Shown here: positions 20,331-30,690 of the stretch, one piece after another
Position numbering within the stretch: position 1 is the first letter of the stretch
Layout of the letters: each line of letters begins with the position of its first letter
From: Neolecta irregularis DAH-3
Taxonomy: Eukaryota; Ascomycota; Neolectomycetes; Neolectales; Neolectaceae
Assembly: GCA_001929475.1 (NCBI GenBank)
Contig: LXFE01000124.1
Location: forward strand, 1 to 46,087
Direction: 5' to 3'
DNA length: 46,087 nucleotides
Translations under genes and position numbers: made by a program
Notes under the pieces: generated by a model
What the model was told of the DNA's origin: nothing
The model's input: the letters and a program-made list of their open reading frames with translations, nothing else
Databases searched by the model: none

Positions 20331-22365
20331 ATGATCCGAACTACCATTCCCCGTGCATTGCCTACCGTTCGCAGCGTCTCAAGGGTTGCCATCAATGTGG
20401 TACGTTGTTTTTATCTGTTCGGGAGGGGGAAGATGTGGGCTGCAAGTCGGAAAACTTGCCCATTGCATTATTTATATGCTGACCCGTTCAAATTGAGAGT
20501 TTCTTTTTCTCCTTTTCTTTTCGTGGCTCTATTGTTGACCCACAAGACGCGAACCAAAATCCCCGCCGTTATCATAAGGCGTCGAACCTACGCAACTGCC
20601 AATCCGACAGAGGTTAGTTCAATCCTTGAAGAGCGAATTCGAGGCGCCGTTTCAGAGACCAACCTCGCGGAGACTGGGCGAGTTTTATCCGTCGGGTACA
20701 ATTCGCCTCTCGTTTGAATAGTTATTTAATAGCTATATAGTGACGGTATTGCTCGTATCCATGGGCTTACAAATGTCCAAGCTGAAGAACTTATCGAATT
20801 TGCTTCGGGAGTCAAAGGGATGGCGCTGAATTTGGAAGCAGGCCAAGTACGTGTCATTCATTCCACGTTGTAGACTAATGCCTTTTCCTAGGTTGGTGCA
20901 GTATTATTTGGTAGCGATCGGCTTGTTAGGGAAGGGGAAACTGTCAAACGAACAGGGCAAATCGTCGATGTTCCTGTTGGTGAAGGATTACTTGGGCGAG
21001 TTGTAGACGCTCTTGGTCAACCAATCGATGGAAAAGGTCCAATCAAATCATCTCAGCGCACAATAGTCCAATCTAAGGCTCCTGGAATTTTGCCTCGAGA
21101 ATCTGTCTCCGAGCCCATGCAGACTGGTATTGTAGACACTTATTCTCCCATGTTAATGCCATCAGGTCTTAAAGCCGTAGATGCCATGGTTCCCATCGGT
21201 CGAGGCCAGCGAGAGCTCATCATTGGTGACAGACAAACGGGAAAGACGGCCGTCGCTATCGATGCAATTCTCAATCAGAAGCGATGGAACAACGGAGCTG
21301 ACGAATCCAAGAAACTATATTGTGTATATGTTGCGATTGGACAAAAACGATCGACCGTTGCTCAACTTGTTCAAACTCTCGAGCAGCACGATGCGATGAA
21401 ATATTCTATCGTAGTGGCTGCCACTGCATCAGAGGCAGCTCCCCTTCAATATCTTGCTCCATTCTCCGGCTGTGCCATGGGCGAATGGTTCCGAGATAAT
21501 GGGAAACATGCATTAATTGTATATGACGATTTGTCCAAACAGGCCGTCGCTTATCGACAAATGTCTCTACTGCTTCGAAGACCTCCTGGCCGAGAGGCTT
21601 ACCCCGGAGAGTATATTGCAGTATTACGAACACATTTTGATAGTCTAGCGTTTTCTACCTGCATTCTCGATTACTAGAACGAGCTGCTAAGATGAACAAA
21701 AAGACTCATGGCGGCGGCTCTCTTACTGCTCTCCCGATTATTGAAACGCAAGGTGGTGATGTATCCGCTTATATTCCAACCAATGGTTTGTTTTATATAT
21801 CATACATTCTAACCCGAAGTTATCTCTATCACCGACGGTCAGATCTTTTTAGAAGCAGAGCTTTTCTTCAAGGGTATCCGGCCAGCTATCAATGTCGGTC
21901 TTTCCGTTTCTCGGGTCGGTTCCGCTGCTCAGTTGAAGGCTATGAAAAAAGTTGCCGGTTCCCTCAAGCTCTTCTTAGCTCAATACAGAGAAGTTGCTGC
22001 ATTTGCTCAATTCGGTTCTGATCTTGATGCCTCTACGAAATCTACTCTTGCACGGTATCTTCTCTTTGCTCATGTGAGTGTTAATTTTGAAAAGTGGTGA
22101 ACGTTTAACAGAGCTCCTCAAACAACGACAATACTCACCACTAGCTGTTGAAGAAATGGTTCCTCTTATCTATGCCGGAGTTAATGGTTACCTTGACAAA
22201 GTTCCTGTCGAGAGAATCACAGAATTTGAGCAGAAGTTCCTTGGACACATTCGAACTAACGAAATTGACTTACTCAAGACGATCAATAAAGATGGAGATA
22301 TCTTTAAAGCCACAGAAGAAAATATCAAAAAGTTGATTGATGGCTTTGTGAAGAGTTTCTTATAG
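20331..22365 (+). CDS. ATP1: Mitochondrial F1-ATP synthase subunit alpha
   Basis: Non-catalytic nucleotide-binding subunit of the F1 sector. Exons 20331-20399, 20547-20695, 20741-20846, 20892-21610, 21649-21785, 21820-22054 and 22095-22365 give 561 residues. The N-terminus is an Arg/Ser-rich mitochondrial presequence continuing to RRRTYATAN. Conserved blocks include [29 protein letters not shown], the P-loop [23 protein letters not shown], the [20 protein letters not shown] block, [10 protein letters not shown], the ATP1 signature region [17 protein letters not shown] and [13 protein letters not shown]. Introns are 34-45 nt except intron 1 (147 nt), which splits the presequence. Intron 1 is a multiple of three and has no stop in frame, so an unspliced reading would stay open. 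Confidence 0.97.
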
Positions 22366-22929
22366 GATTATCTGTGCAAAGCGCGGGTATAAAATGACAT
22401 AGTTGAGATAGAAGAGCGGGATAATTATAGAGTGCTATATATTCAGACTATTTGTTGTCGTTTTCAATTGACTTGTCGATGGTCGAATATCTGGCATAAC
22501 TGTTCAACACATTGCAAGATTACTTATGTATCGCTCATTATTTTTTTTTCATTGTCTGATAATTGCATTTCTTTAAAGCCTTCTTCAGCTTTGATTGGAT
22601 GAAATCGAATTGACATCCCATGTGACAGTGAATCAAAAATAAAAACTAATTATAGGATAGGGCAAGAGAAGAAATGCACGGTGAGACAAAATAGTTTACC
22701 ATGAGCGAAGGTTAGGGTTAGGGTTATGGATCTTCACAACGCAAATGGTAGAATGATACAATTTTTTTCCTAGCCTAAAAAACATGTACATGGAAAACCC
22801 GTTTACCAAGTCCACAAAAAAACAACAAACAAGCCACTAACCCTAACCCACCTTATACAAATCCCATTGTATATACAATATCAAATCATTCCTAAGGAGC
22901 CGTCAGTTTCAGTGTATTTAACGTCGTTG
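22366..22929. other. Convergent intergenic region with telomere-like motifs
   Basis: About 560 bp between the 3' ends of ATP1 and the TEA-like gene. It is AT-rich with poly-T and poly-A runs, presumably both 3' UTRs. It also contains the two TTAGGG-type motifs listed separately. Confidence 0.6.
22709..22850. repeat. Pair of inverted TTAGGG-type motifs
   Basis: GGTTAGGGTTAGGGTTATGG at 22709-22728 and CTAACCCTAACCCA at 22837-22850 are two short telomere-repeat-like stretches facing each other, about 108 bp apart. They are too short for a telomere. They are either interstitial telomeric sequence or sites for a Tbf1/Teb1/Rap1-type Myb factor. Confidence 0.6.
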
Positions 22930-23886
22930 TCATACCCATTGAGCAGCAATACGTTGCCTCTCGAGGTACGCCAATAGCATAATGCCAACTGCGTCAAAGT
23001 TTGTCGCAGGAACTGTGGAATCATCATCTGATTGAGGAGGAGAGGTTGGCGTCAATGCTTGTGTCGGAATATGTGGAGATGACGTGGTGGGAACTAAAAG
23101 TTCGTCGTATCGAACTTGTCTTCTTTTATAGTTGGAAGGCGTTCGGGGAACTTTTCCTTTGATCTTTCCAGGGCCTCCGAGTAACTCGAGTTCTAATGCG
23201 TCATTCTGAACCAATTGGCGAGGAACACATACTGTCCTTATCGAAATAATATAGCTCTTTCATAGTTTGTACCCTGGAACTGACTTGACGGTTGTTGAGA
23301 ACAATGCCGTGACATTTCAAAAGCAACGCCGAGATCATATTGCTTCTACCATTGAATGTAGTGCCCTCAAAATGAATCCTCCCAGCGCTCTTCTGCGGGC
23401 CTGTCCTTCGAAGAACTAGAAGGCTGAGCAATCGTCTTGAAAGCGGGAATTGATACTGCCAAGTATATATTCGTAAATAAGTTCCTTTGAGGCCTGATCT
23501 TTGTGTTTACCCTTGTCCTCGTCGGTTTTGGCTTGGCTGGAATCACTATGGCCGCTGCATAGGGATATTGCTTGTTCTTGCGCTGCCCCGACGATATTGG
23601 TCGCAAGATCGATGCCAGCAGTTTGGATCGGATATTCCAATGTTGTAGGGGGTGTTATGGGAGGAGTAATGACCGTGTTCTGACAAATAATACCATTATA
23701 TAGGTATACAAGGTCTCCGTAGAATGGGAAGCTGCCGCAAGGTTGGGCGTAGAGGCATTTTTCGAACATAATCGTAGTCCAAAGAAGGTCCTGAAAACCT
23801 TTGGCTTGCTCATAGGTTAACGGGCCATATAGCGTGAAGCCTTGGGGGACTGTAACGGCAAATGGCATGACGGGGTCAGACATCAT
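22930..23886 (-). CDS. TEA/ATTS-like DNA-binding protein
   Basis: Minus-strand exons 23886-23457, 23415-23233 and 23192-22930 (introns 41 and 40 nt, both phase 1) give 291 residues. Across exon 2 runs RRTGPQKSAGRIHFEGTTFN, then GRSNMISALLLKCHG and NNRQVSSRVQTMKEL. This matches the back half of the TEA domain (GRNELI...RKQVSSHIQVL) used by Tec1/AbaA/TEAD factors for DNA binding. The expected front helix with its conserved Trp is not obvious; the N-terminal part has LLWTTIMFEKCLYAQPCG instead. The tail is Pro/Ser/Thr-rich with the basic YKRRQVRYDELL. A developmental or hyphal regulator is plausible by family but unproven. Confidence 0.6.
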
Positions 23887-24768
23887 GTAGAAGAATAGAA
23901 GATAGAAGAGGGAGACGAGAGGTTTTTATAGGTTCATTCATGCATGAAGACGTATGCCGCTCAGATCCATTCTCGTCCTCGGAACGGGAGAAATAGGGAT
24001 ACGATCGCTCTGATTCGCGTTTTGAGAAATGGCTGAAATTTCTTCCTCTAAAATAAAAAGTTGGTACCAAATGACCTCCCATAAACATTGCCTACTTTTG
24101 CTGGGGCCGAATAGACATGAGCTTCCTTTATACACACATACGCATAGACGGTGAAGGAAACTCACATCTAACATGGTTGAAAGAACGAATGGGAATGTGA
24201 TTCTCGTTGTTGAAAAGTGTGATTTCCCGAGATGATCGACAGTCGGATCCGACAAGAAAGCCTCAAAAAAAGGCTGCATACTTCGGAGAAGTTGGAGAGC
24301 GCAGATCAAATTTTCAGCCTGGGTTGGTGACCGACGATCTTGGGTCCCTTTCTGAAGATGTCATCTCAATGACGAAGATAGTTCCAAACACTAAAATTGC
24401 AAGTATCGGGGAGAACCATTCTAGCTTGCTCCAGATTATTTACGAGAATTCTCTCGCCTAAGATCATAGTCAAACTGGAATTCTTTCACATGGGATAAGT
24501 TAAATCAACCATTTCCAAAGGGATGGTCTGAATTTTCAGAAGGTTTGCACTTTTCCGCACAGGACTGTTGCAGATACGGTAAAAAGAAATCATTTTACGG
24601 AATAGTGACACTTCAATTGAGACATGAGGTTCGGATGAGCGGAATTTTAATTTCATGCACATCGCGATCCCATCAATTAGACTCCAGATTCCAGTCTCCA
24701 CCCGCCCGCCGCCGTTGGCGACCCTCCGGCGGGCGGGCAAAAACGCCTCGTTTCTTTTAACAATTTAT
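23887..24768. other. Long region upstream of the TEA-like gene
   Basis: About 880 bp of probable upstream sequence. Minus-strand frame 24309-23938 and plus-strand frame 24207-24461 overlap each other and show no domain or splice-consistent extension, so I treat them as chance. A long upstream region would suit a regulated transcription-factor gene. The right end carries a GC-rich hairpin and the first copy of a dispersed repeat. Confidence 0.4.
24701..24737. repeat. GC-rich hairpin, 11-bp perfect arms
   Basis: CCCGCCCGCCG (24701-24711) and CGGCGGGCGGG (24727-24737) are exact reverse complements around a 15-nt loop, inside AT-rich DNA. The same GGCGGGCGGG word recurs at 25112-25126 and in a shorter form at 30470-30477. 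It looks like a mobile or repeat-associated GC cluster rather than gene sequence. Confidence 0.75.
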
Positions 24769-25100
24769 ATGGGTGCAGTCCCGAATTCACTAAATAATCA
24801 AATTTGCTAATATAAAATGATTTCTATCTGGCCATTTCTTTCGTTGGTGTAAGTAAGTTGCTCACACCCACAAAGTTCACGACGAATCATGTGGATCAGA
24901 GTGTCACGTGATCTGTGACAAATCTTGCCAGCAGAACTTAGAGCAAAGGCAATCAAATCAATCCACAGTTATTCAACCAACCAACGGTTTCAAACGAAAC
25001 AACCACTATCGGGATCAGAATTTAAAGGCAATACTAAAGGTTTGCCAACACATGTGAGTGGTTCAGATCTTTTGGGGGGGAGGCAGCTTACATATCAGTC
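24769..25100 (+). repeat. Dispersed repeat, copy 1
   Basis: This stretch aligns by eye with 30014-30291 in the same orientation over about 280 bp. Shared words include CACTAAATAA, AAAATGATTTCTATCTGGC, TGTCACGTGAT, GTGACAAATCTTGC, CAACCAACCAACG, GGATCAGAATTTAAAG and TGCCAACA. A further shared block TTCAGATCTTTT...GGCAGC follows directly at about 25060 here but only at 30481 in copy 2. No ORF is shared. It contains CACGTG palindromes. Probably an old non-autonomous element or segmental duplicate. Confidence 0.85.
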
Positions 25101-25856
25101 CAACAGCCCGTCGGCGGGCGGGCGGGATACTACGTTGACAGATTCCTTGTCTGTCATATCCATTGCTTGCAAGTCTATATTGAGATAGGATTTCATCCCT
25201 TGAGGGATCTCTCGGGAGCCTACATAGTCATGTTGGAAAGCTTTCAAGACATGTTCCTGGCCAAGTTGAGCAAATATGCTTTCAAAGAGTTTTATGCCAC
25301 ACATTCATTCCCGCGTAACGCTAAAATGGTGAATATGTATTCCCTAAGAGAGCAAATCCACTGAATGTCCTAATGAGTCTCCGCCAGGTGGATTTCTGTC
25401 GAGAAAATCTATGATGTCATCGCCTCATGTCATGTGCGACTTTTTCTCATCACAGGATACCATATGAATATTCTCTTTTATCGAGTATTCTTTTATAGAG
25501 TATCAGGATACCTAATGTTCATTTACCAGGCGTTGGTTCTCTCTGCCTTGCCCTGTATTATCAAGCGAGGTATTGTAGTATATCAGTTTGTCAACATTTA
25601 ATTCTCTGTGGCGAGAATCATATTCTTGCTGCACCGGTTAATTATTGAGTCTGGGAGACAAAACAGAGTGATCCTCTCCCCGGTGAATATCCATTTGAAA
25701 GTCAACATGCCTGTTGCCTTTTGTAGGTCTATGACGATGAATATATTTACAGTCACCTATTGGCTGTCAGGGTCCTCGCAAGCATATGGAAACACTATTA
25801 AAGTCAGTCTTCTTGCACCATTTCTCTTGTTCAAGTGGCCTTGTCTTTTACTCAGT
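25101..25856. other. Region upstream of the secreted-protein gene
   Basis: About 750 bp. The left end has the GC cluster GGCGGGCGGGCGGG. The rest is AT-rich without a domain-bearing ORF. A frame in phase with the secreted protein stays open upstream from 25608, but it lacks features and would bury the signal peptide, so I treat it as promoter. Confidence 0.5.
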
Positions 25857-26443
25857 ATGCGCTTCCTTATCTTTCATGCAGTCGCTTTACTTGCCGGCAT
25901 TGCCGGCATTGCCTCTGCCGCAGTTGCGGTAGAAAATCGAGCTCTCAAGCCCCAGAAAAAGTGGACCGAAGAAGATTTTCCTGGGTGTGCAAGAGCGATA
26001 GATCAAGACAGCACATTAATGGCAACCAATTTTGACCTTACCCCAGGTCAAACGCCAATTCATTGGTTTATATTAAATCCACATCATGGCGATATTCTGT
26101 GCAAGAATACGAATGTAGTCATCAAAATCTGCATCTCGCCCACATATGATCTTAGCCCTGGCTATGTAAGTGCAGTTCGAGTGGAATACAAGGGACGTAT
26201 GACCCCTGTTCACATTAGTAAATACCTTACTTAGAAGATTTTCAAGGAGATATCTGGAGACCAGAATTGGCGGACATTAGCCTTAAAGAAATTTCTTACC
26301 ATGACGGTGGATTTACTATTGCATGGACAATTCCAATACATCTGCCCGTGATGACTGAATTGGGATTTCTTCTCTATCTGGAAAACCCATCAAATGATCG
26401 TTCTCTCATCAGGAGTGGAAATTTTCAGATTTATGATTGTTGA
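25857..26443 (+). CDS. Small secreted protein, unknown function
   Basis: Exons 25857-26196 and 26235-26443 (38-nt intron, phase 1) give 182 residues. The N-terminus MRFLIFHAVALLAGIAGIASA is a clear signal peptide with cleavage likely after ASA. The mature part has four cysteines (FPGC, DILCKN, IKICIS and the C-terminal residue of IYDC), suggesting two disulfides. Alternating hydrophobic strands (VNVVIKI-like, VSAVRVEYKG, GFTIAWTIPIHL, LGFLLYLEN) fit a beta-sandwich. Several fungal secreted Ig-like cell-surface proteins look like this, but I do not recognise a family. It lies between the two copies of the dispersed repeat. Confidence 0.75.
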
Positions 26444-26758
26444 GTACTTCCCTGCTTCATAGATTGTAGAAAGCAATCTTCCAACTTTTTTGTAAATTTA
26501 AATGCTTAAAAAGAATTGTAAGAGGTCCGAGTGTAATAGGCTTGCAGTTTTTAGCCAGGAGATAGCCCAGGATTATCTTCCTCTGTGAAGTCGAGTTAGA
26601 AAAAAAGAGCGATTTTGTGCAATTGAGAAAATCTTCTATTGTGTAAGAAAAAGTATATCCTGGCGGTACCCTCAAATTTCTCATTCATATCACTCACGCT
26701 GTGTCACGTTTAATTCGAAAATCGAAGATCTTGTCTACTCAATTAACCCCTCACTAAA
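26444..26758. other. Intergenic, nothing clear
   Basis: About 315 bp, AT-rich. It presumably carries the terminator of the secreted gene and the promoter of the dehydrogenase gene. TGTCACGTTT occurs about 60 bp before the next ATG. Confidence 0.4.
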
Positions 26759-28394
26759 ATGATATCTCGCTTCTATCACTGCCTCAGGCAAGCCTCGAAC
26801 AAGTTTACAAGGCTGGCGTCAAGTAAGTCATTTGACTGATTTATGGCAAATGTCTAGCATTCGCCAAGTTCGATTACATAGATCCATTATCGATAACTTC
26901 ATTACTTACCCCAGAAGAACTCGCGATATCGTATATTTCGGCTTAATATATGTCTAAATCGCAGAGAGACTGCAAATCAATATGTGGAAGAATCACTTCG
27001 CCCTCGTGCTCGGCAAGATTATCGCAATGAATGTATTATTTTGGGATAATCTGGTCTTCTAATGATCAGCATTCAATTTGAGAATTCTCAAAGAGATGGG
27101 CGAACTAGGATTCCTTGGGTGTACTATTCCAGAATATGGAGGCATCAGCAGTGTTGGCTACGGCCTAATCACCAGAGAAATCGAACGGTGGGATTAATTT
27201 GAACTACTGGATTTATCAGAAGAATCGACAGTGGATATCGAAGTGCAATGAGTGTTCAATCATCGTTAGTCATGCATCCAATCTACGCCTTTGGGTCAGA
27301 TAAGCTCAAGAAGAAATACCTACCGGGACTTGGTAACCTTCCTCTTGATAGGACTGCGATTAATAGAAAAGCAAGAGCCGACCTCATAGGATGTTTCGGA
27401 CTCACTGAACGTATTGTAACCTTTCCAAAGAAACGTTGTAATAAGTTAGCAAATCATGGTTCCGATCCCGCATCGATGTCTACGACCGCGACAAAAACTG
27501 AAAACGGCTACATACTGAATGGATCAAAAACTTGGATCACAAATTCTCCTCTCGCTGATCTCTGTGTCATTTGGGCTAATTGTAAATGTGATTCCAAAAT
27601 CCGTGGGTTTATCGTTGAACGAGTATGTCCTTCTATTGACCATGGTTTCTGATCATAGGATGCGAAAGGTCTTTCCACACCGATAATTAAGCATAAAACT
27701 GGACTACGGGCAAGTATCACGGGACAAATCCTTTTGGATAATGTCTTTGTCCCATCTTTGAACATCTTGTCTGTAGAAGGGCTAAAAGGCCCATTTAGCT
27801 GTCTCAACAATGCACGTTACGGAATTTCCTGGGGTGCTCATTATTTTCATTGTTCGATGTTAATGGAAGGTGTCCTTGGTGCGCTGGAAGAATGTCTCGA
27901 AATCACTAGACGATATTCTCTAGAACGAGTCCAGTTCGGGAAATCACTGGCCTCATTTCAGCTGGTACAAAAGAAACTCGCAGATGTGGTTTCAGATATT
28001 GCATACGGTCAGCTGGCTTGTCTTCACGTATTGTTACTATATATGTATCGCTGAAACCATGACGTAGGTCGGACGGCTTAAAGATTCCCCCGGATCACTT
28101 GCTACAGAAATGATAAGTCTTATAAAACGAAAAAATTGTGATGCAGCTCTAAAAGGTTCACGAAAATGCATGGAAGTATTTGGTGGAAATGCTGTCAGTG
28201 ATGAATATGTATACTTGTTGCTATCAAGAATTTATAATTAACAGCCAGGACATAGGTCGCATTGCAGCGAATTTATTTGTCGTGCAGACTTATGAAGGAC
28301 AAAGCGACATCCATGGGTTGATTCTGGGAAGAGGAATTACCGGTATCCAGGTATGTCTTCTGTAAACGCAGACTGAATACAGGCCTTCTCATAG
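26759..28394 (+). CDS. Glutaryl-CoA dehydrogenase (acyl-CoA dehydrogenase family)
   Basis: A mitochondrial FAD enzyme oxidising and decarboxylating glutaryl-CoA to crotonyl-CoA in lysine/tryptophan breakdown, or a close acyl-CoA dehydrogenase. Twelve exons: 26759-26822, 26858-26930, 26965-27032, 27070-27187, 27223-27332, 27372-27410, 27450-27622, 27659-27833, 27870-28027, 28068-28208, 28249-28350 and 28383-28394; total 410 residues. Matches include [87 protein letters not shown] and [14 protein letters not shown]. The active-site motif is [15 protein letters not shown] (Glu about 389). The N-terminus is an Arg-containing presequence. Introns are 32-40 nt; one (27834-27869) is stop-free and a multiple of three. 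The last exon encodes only AFS plus stop. The 27222 acceptor could be 27219. Confidence 0.93.
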
Positions 28395-28639
28395 ATATCT
28401 TATTCTCAGCAGTGTTTTTAATAATAAAAATTTCTGAATGACCATTCTTTGCTCAATAATCGCGTCTTTTTTCGAAACATCTGCATCGAAGCTCGAGAGT
28501 TACAAGTAGCTTTTCCCATGAGTTTTGAGAATGCAGCCATAGTCAAGAATGTCAATATCAACGTCATTGAACTTCATCGGATATGCGTACTCATAACACT
28601 ACGAGTTGTCCATCTGCCCCACTTTTGCTCGCTACGACC

Positions 28640-29582
28640 ATGTCTGATTCCCAGCTTAGCTTTGAGGATATATACACTGATGAGGTGAGAAACTTATTCT
28701 AAATGATGAACATTTTAGGAAGACAACGTCATTTTCAATCAACAAGACGTCGTCGTTGTTCCAATACAATCCATTGATTCCTATTCTCGACAAAACAGCA
28801 TATTTACTGACCTTGATTGCACGCAGCTGTTTGCAGAGATGAATACTCTTCTCGCGGAGAACGAAACTATGAGGATCAAATGTCGAGATCTCGAACAGGC
28901 CTTTAATGTTGAAAAGGGATATACTCATATTCTTCGTGAATCAAACAGGGTCTTTCACATGAGTTTTCAGGATGCCAAACTTTCCGAAAATAACTGCCAA
29001 TTCGAGCTTTCCGAAATGAAAGCAAAACTTAATCTTGCAATTACCGAACGTGAAGAGCTTGTCGCTGAGATGGGCAGCTTTGGAAATTTCTCCGGTGCGC
29101 TGAAGGATATGATATTTGAAGTCACTACTTTGAATCGAGAGCTCTCCGATCAGGTTGAAGGCTTGCAGTTTCAACTTGTTGCCCGCGGGCAATTGATGGA
29201 AGTAATGGACCTAAATCATATGAAAACAACGAAAGAATTGGAAATTTCAAACAAGAAGCTAAAAGAAATGGAAAATGTCCCTTACATGAAAGAATCGGAT
29301 GTTAAATCATTGGTCGGAATTCTTGAAGATCATATTCGAGAGATCGTCAGTTTGGTTCCGGAGACTCCAACTTGTAGTGCGCACCGTTTGAATCCACAAC
29401 TTGGTCAACCAGATGATCAACCTTCGGTACAGAATGGACTACAGGACTTGTCGAGAAAATTAGTTTGTTCTCTCTGGACATTGGCCTGTAGTTTTGCGGG
29501 TGAGAAGAGAGAATGGTTACGGCGTGAATTGGAAGGCCTCGAGATGGGGATCGAAGCGGCCTGGGGGAACATGGATGAGTAG
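28640..29582 (+). CDS. Coiled-coil protein, unknown function
   Basis: Two exons, 28640-28684 and 28719-29582, with a 34-nt intron (phase 0), give 302 residues. The N-terminus is acidic (MSDSQLSFEDIYTDEEDN) followed by VVVVPIQSIDSYS. From about residue 55 to 200 it is a long predicted coiled coil (for example MNTLLAENETMRIKCRDLEQ, ELSEMKAKLNLAITEREELV, LNRELSDQVEGLQ and LEISNKKLKEME). The C-terminal ~90 residues are helical with two Trp. The size and layout resemble spindle-pole, kinetochore or septin-ring coiled-coil proteins, but no signature is present and I assign none. The promoter is the 245 bp after the dehydrogenase. Confidence 0.7.
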
Positions 29583-29842
29583 ATTTCAATATTGGTAACT
29601 GTAAGATGCAAGTACGCGGAATTTCGTTGTTCATTCAATTTATTTTATATACTCACAATGAATCCTTAACTTGGCATGGTTTTCAGTGGATAGAATGACA
29701 TGGCCACCATCTCGCTCACTGTTTTGGGGCAAGATCCTTTCCAAGATTTCTGTAGTGGGCTCACTCATCCTCAACTGCATCATCTAAGGGACTGTTATAT
29801 CATTCAATCAGTATATCATCGAGTCGTTACTCCTCTTGTAAG

Positions 29843-29960
29843 CAGACTTGCTAACAAGTAAGCAAGTCCAAGTCTGGATGCATATTTCAGCCCTTTGGAT
29901 TTACTTGGTATTTTACTGCATACTTGGATTTGCTTGGATAGACTTGCTTGATAGATTTCG
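29843..29960. repeat. AAGCAAG/CTTGCTT word cluster 1
   Basis: Dense overlapping words: CTTGCTAACAAGTAAGCAAG, CCAAGTCTGG, TTACTTGG, ACTTGGATTTGCTTGGATAG and ACTTGCTTGATAG. They occur in both orientations, so the strand can fold on itself. Related words are at 30616-30690, at about 20084-20100 and at 38889-38910. This is a dispersed low-copy repeat family rather than coding sequence. Confidence 0.65.
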
Positions 29961-30013
29961 TTTTCGGCAGGCAGGTGGACAGGTGAGCGGCTTGTATTTT
30001 TTGACAATCAGGA

Positions 30014-30520
30014 TAGGTGCAATACAATATTCACTAAATAACCAAAATTACTAACATAAAATGATTTCTATCTGGCTATTTCTTTCATTGGTGAAGTATG
30101 CTGCACATACAAGTTCATGTCGTATCATCCTGATCATTGTGTCACGTGATCCGTGATCCGTGACAAATCTTGCAGTGTAACTTTGAGCAAATGGCAATCA
30201 ATTCAGAGTTGAACAACCAACCAACGTATTCAAACGTAACAAACATTATCAGGATCAGAATTTAAAGACAACACTAATGCTCTGCCAACAAATTCAATAC
30301 AAGAATAAAGGGGGACCTTTAAGAATCATCACATGGAGGAAACTACCAAACCGCCATACAACCTAACAGCCTGCCAGATGATTCTCCCGGTGGGTGGTTG
30401 GATCTCTTGGTGAAGGCGGGAGGCATATAAATCCGGTCTGAGAGGCCCCACCTGCCAGAGAGGCTCCGGCGGGCGGACAGTTCAGATCTTTTCGGCAGGC
30501 AGCCGGCATATTAATCCTCC
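30014..30520 (+). repeat. Dispersed repeat, copy 2 with extra 190 bp
   Basis: 30014-30291 is the partner of 24769-25051. The second shared block (TTCAGATCTTTT..GGCAG) resumes at 30481, after about 190 bp absent from copy 1. That extra piece holds GC-rich words (CCGGCGGGCGGAC, CCTGCCAG). TGTCACGTGATCCGTGATCC has an internal doubling of GATCCGT relative to copy 1. Either copy 2 gained an insertion or copy 1 lost the segment. Confidence 0.8.
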
Positions 30521-30527
30521 CCCAGTG

Positions 30528-30600
30528 TTGCGGATGGACCATGGACTTAATCCAGTCCATTAAAAGTCCACGGATAAAGTCCATGGACTGGACTGTGGAA
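30528..30600. repeat. TCCATGGAC inverted-repeat block
   Basis: Words GGACCATGGACTTA, CCAGTCCATTAAAAGTCC and AGTCCATGGACTGGACTG overlap within 70 bp. AGTCCATGGACT is a perfect palindrome, and CCAGTCCAT is complementary to ATGGACTGG. Strong secondary structure is likely. It lies at the end of copy 2 of the dispersed repeat. Confidence 0.7.
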
Positions 30601-30615
30601 AAAGCCTGGCCAACC

Positions 30616-30690
30616 CTAAGCAAGTAAGCAAGCAAATTTGACTTGAAAGGTTTACTTATTAGCAAGTCTGCTTGTAAGTACCCGATTGGA
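30616..30690. repeat. AAGCAAG word cluster 2
   Basis: CTAAGCAAGTAAGCAAGC, ACTTATTAGCAAGTCTGCTT and GTAAGTACC continue the vocabulary of the cluster at 29843-29960. They sit just beyond the dispersed repeat, so the repeat may be bounded by these words. Confidence 0.6.

Noticed and set aside
23938-24461. Overlapping ORFs on both strands upstream of the TEA-like gene
   Set aside because: They overlap each other, lack domains and have no coherent splice extension.
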